DNA of 7,311 nucleotides, from positions 1 through 7,311 of the forward strand of contig JAGBBI010000171.1 of NCBI GenBank assembly GCA_017938565.1, written 5' to 3'. The position numbers were made by a program, and so were the translations under genes. Source of the DNA: Clostridia bacterium. GTDB taxonomy: Bacteria; Bacillota_A; Clostridia; Christensenellales; UBA1242. Of the stretch, positions 6,234 to 7,311 are shown in pieces; the first letter of the stretch is position 1; each line of letters starts with the position of its first letter. The notes under the pieces were generated by a model that saw only the letters and a list, made by a program, of their open reading frames with translations, did not search any database and was not told where the DNA came from.

Positions 6234-6665
6234 ATGAAAATCTCAAAAGCGGTGATTGAAGATGCTCCGTACATTGCAGAAATTGAGTTGCAAGTGTTTG
6301 GAGTTCGTAATGTCGAAAAAATAGAAAGTGATATAAAAAACTCTAATTACACGTATTACGTATTAACGAATGACAGTGGGACAATAGTTTCATATATCAG
6401 TGTGCTGGTTGCCGGAGAGTGTGCAGATATTATTATGGTGGTAACAGACAGATTGTATAGAGGTAGAGGTTATGCAACAATATTAATGGACGGAGTGATT
6501 GGGGCGTTAAAAGAACGAAATGTTAAAGATGTTTTTTTAGAGGTTCGTGAGAATAATGATGTTGCCAAACGTCTTTATAAAAGATTTGGTTTTCAGCCAA
6601 TTTCAATAAGAAAGAAGTATTATGATGGTACAATAGATGGAATAGTTATGAAATTGTCGATTTAA
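6234..6665 (+). CDS. rimI: GNAT N-acetyltransferase, RimI type
   Basis: The 143-residue product is a single GNAT domain of RimI length. RimI acetylates the N-terminal alanine of ribosomal protein S18, and the family also has other protein targets. Motifs seen: the acetyl-CoA loop RGRGYA (76-81), Glu103 in FLEVRENN and Tyr115 in AKRLYKRFGF, which fall at the same numbers as the catalytic Glu103 and Tyr115 described for Salmonella RimI, then IRKKYYDG (125-132), matching the family's R-x-x-YY stretch. Less typical is the N-terminal region, where the usual 'WS' substrate-side motif is replaced by GVRNVEKIES (23-32), so the target could differ. The gene starts one base after the tsaB stop, with AGGAA at 6221-6225 eight bases ahead inside tsaB. 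This coupling and the tsaE-tsaB order favour RimI over a generic acetyltransferase. Confidence 0.85.
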   Translation: MKISKAVIEDAPYIAEIELQVFGVRNVEKIESDIKNSNYTYYVLTNDSGTIVSYISVLVAGECADIIMVVTDRLYRGRGYATILMDGVIGALKERNVKDVFLEVRENNDVAKRLYKRFGFQPISIRKKYYDGTIDGIVMKLSI

Positions 6666-6668
6666 AAT

Positions 6669-6674
6669 GGGGGA
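6669..6674 (+). promoter_or_regulatory. Ribosome binding site deciding the GTG start of the hydrolase gene
   Basis: GGGGGA lies 11 bases before GTG 6686. The nearby ATG 6667 is in another frame and stops after 13 codons, so it is not the start. The same six bases precede tsaB. Confidence 0.5.
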
Positions 6675-6685
6675 CAACGACAAGA

Positions 6686-7311
6686 GTGTACTACGAAATT
6701 ATAGGTAAAGAAAATGTAAAAACAGTCGTGCTTTTGCATGGCTGGGGTGCAGACTCCTCGGTTTTTCGAGGGGTCGTTTCATTATTTCCTAAAAATAGTT
6801 GGAGATATTTATTGATAGACTTTGCGGGGTTTGGGAAAAGTCCAGAGCCGGACATTCCGTACAGCGTCGGTGATTACGCAGAGGAAGTAGCAGAACTTTT
6901 GAAAACCTTAGAAATTAAAAGCGCAATTTTTATAGGGCACTCATTTGGGGGTAGGGTTTCAATTACTCTTGCTTCAAGACATTCGGAACTTGTCGAAAAG
7001 TTGGTTTTGGTTGATAGTGCTGGGCTTATAATGAATCGTGGAATAAGATATAAGATTAGAGTGTGGAAATACAAGATGAAAAAGTTTTGTGTTAAAAAGG
7101 GAGTTCTAAAAAGCGATTTAAAATCGGCGGGTTCCGCAGATTATAAATCACTTAATTCGGATATAATGCGACAGACTTTTGTTAAGGTTGTAAATGAAGA
7201 TTTGCTTAAAGATGCAAAAAATATAACCGTAAGAACAGTTTTAGTCTGGGGAAGTCTTGATAAGGATACTCCGATTAAAATGGCGAGAAAATTTAAAAGA
7301 AGTATTACTAA
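6686..7311 (+). CDS. Alpha/beta hydrolase, 3'-truncated
   Basis: The frame runs off the right edge after 208 codons plus two bases; the TAA at 7309-7311 is out of frame. It encodes an alpha/beta-hydrolase-fold protein: LLHGWG (16-21) forms the oxyanion region, DFAGFGKS (45-52) the usual 'D-x-G-x-G-x-S' loop, GHSFGG (84-89) the nucleophile elbow with Ser86, and VWGSLDKDTP (187-196) the catalytic acid region with Asp192 as probable acid. The catalytic His would lie beyond the window. A lysine/arginine-rich cap section follows at about 117-150. No signal peptide is seen. The substrate cannot be told; relatives include esterases, proline iminopeptidases and C-C bond hydrolases. The start is taken as GTG 6686 because upstream in-frame codons offer no ATG, GTG or TTG after the rimI stop. 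The gap to rimI is 20 bases, so it belongs to the same gene run. A stable hairpin lies inside codons 23-30. Confidence 0.88.
   Translation, partial: MYYEIIGKENVKTVVLLHGWGADSSVFRGVVSLFPKNSWRYLLIDFAGFGKSPEPDIPYSVGDYAEEVAELLKTLEIKSAIFIGHSFGGRVSITLASRHSELVEKLVLVDSAGLIMNRGIRYKIRVWKYKMKKFCVKKGVLKSDLKSAGSADYKSLNSDIMRQTFVKVVNEDLLKDAKNITVRTVLVWGSLDKDTPIKMARKFKRSIT
6752..6775. repeat. GC-rich stem-loop inside the hydrolase coding region
   Basis: GACTCCTCG (6752-6760) pairs with CGAGGGGTC (6767-6775) over 9 base pairs, one of them a G-T wobble, around a 6-base loop GTTTTT. No T-run follows on either strand, so it is not an ordinary terminator. It stands out against the AT-rich surroundings but may be chance coding composition. 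Confidence 0.45.

Noticed and set aside
6667..6708. ATG 6667 as start of a gene after rimI
   Set aside because: This frame stops after 13 codons; the hydrolase is in a different frame and starts at GTG 6686.
6874..7074. Minus-strand 66-codon frame opposite the alpha/beta hydrolase
   Set aside because: Shadow of a clearly coding frame with intact catalytic motifs on the plus strand.

Overview
The window looks like chromosomal DNA from a low-GC Gram-positive bacterium, probably a Bacillota/Clostridia-type lineage. The signs are an AT-rich sequence, strong AGGAG/GGGGGA-type ribosome binding sites, short gene spacing, GTG starts next to ATG starts, and clostridial-style proteins. The genus cannot be fixed from the sequence alone. 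Both ends cut through genes. No rRNA, tRNA, CRISPR array, insertion sequence or convincing rho-independent terminator was seen.

Layout. (1) Positions 2-2155, plus strand: the 3' part of a histidine-phosphatase-family gene, then an intracellular GH13 alpha-glucosidase 42 bases downstream. (2) Positions 2152-2982, minus strand: one 277-codon reading frame for an unrecognised membrane protein, split by a single in-frame TAA at 2476-2478. The upstream part (168 codons) has two membrane segments and a soluble domain that resembles a catalytically dead Mrr-type restriction-endonuclease fold. The downstream part (107 codons, two more membrane segments) is open to its own stop, which overlaps the stop of the convergent glucosidase gene. 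(3) Positions 2983-3138: a divergent control region with candidate promoters in both directions and an inverted repeat. (4) Positions 3139-7311, plus strand: a tightly packed gene run of pyrimidine-nucleoside phosphorylase, deoxyribose-phosphate aldolase (deoC), tsaE, tsaB, rimI-type acetyltransferase and a 3'-truncated alpha/beta hydrolase. Intergenic gaps are 0-20 bases.

How the genes work together. The phosphorylase and DeoC are two steps of (deoxy)nucleoside salvage: phosphorolysis gives deoxyribose-1-phosphate, and after a mutase step not seen here DeoC cleaves deoxyribose-5-phosphate to glyceraldehyde-3-phosphate and acetaldehyde. TsaE and TsaB are partners of TsaD (outside the window) in making the t6A37 modification of ANN-decoding tRNAs, and rimI is a frequent neighbour of these genes. 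The glucosidase supplies glucose from short alpha-glucans.

Most of the window is ordinary housekeeping and sugar metabolism. The points most worth a second look are the split minus-strand membrane gene, and the altered phosphate-loop sequence in the nucleoside phosphorylase, where the usual His116 position is Ala.
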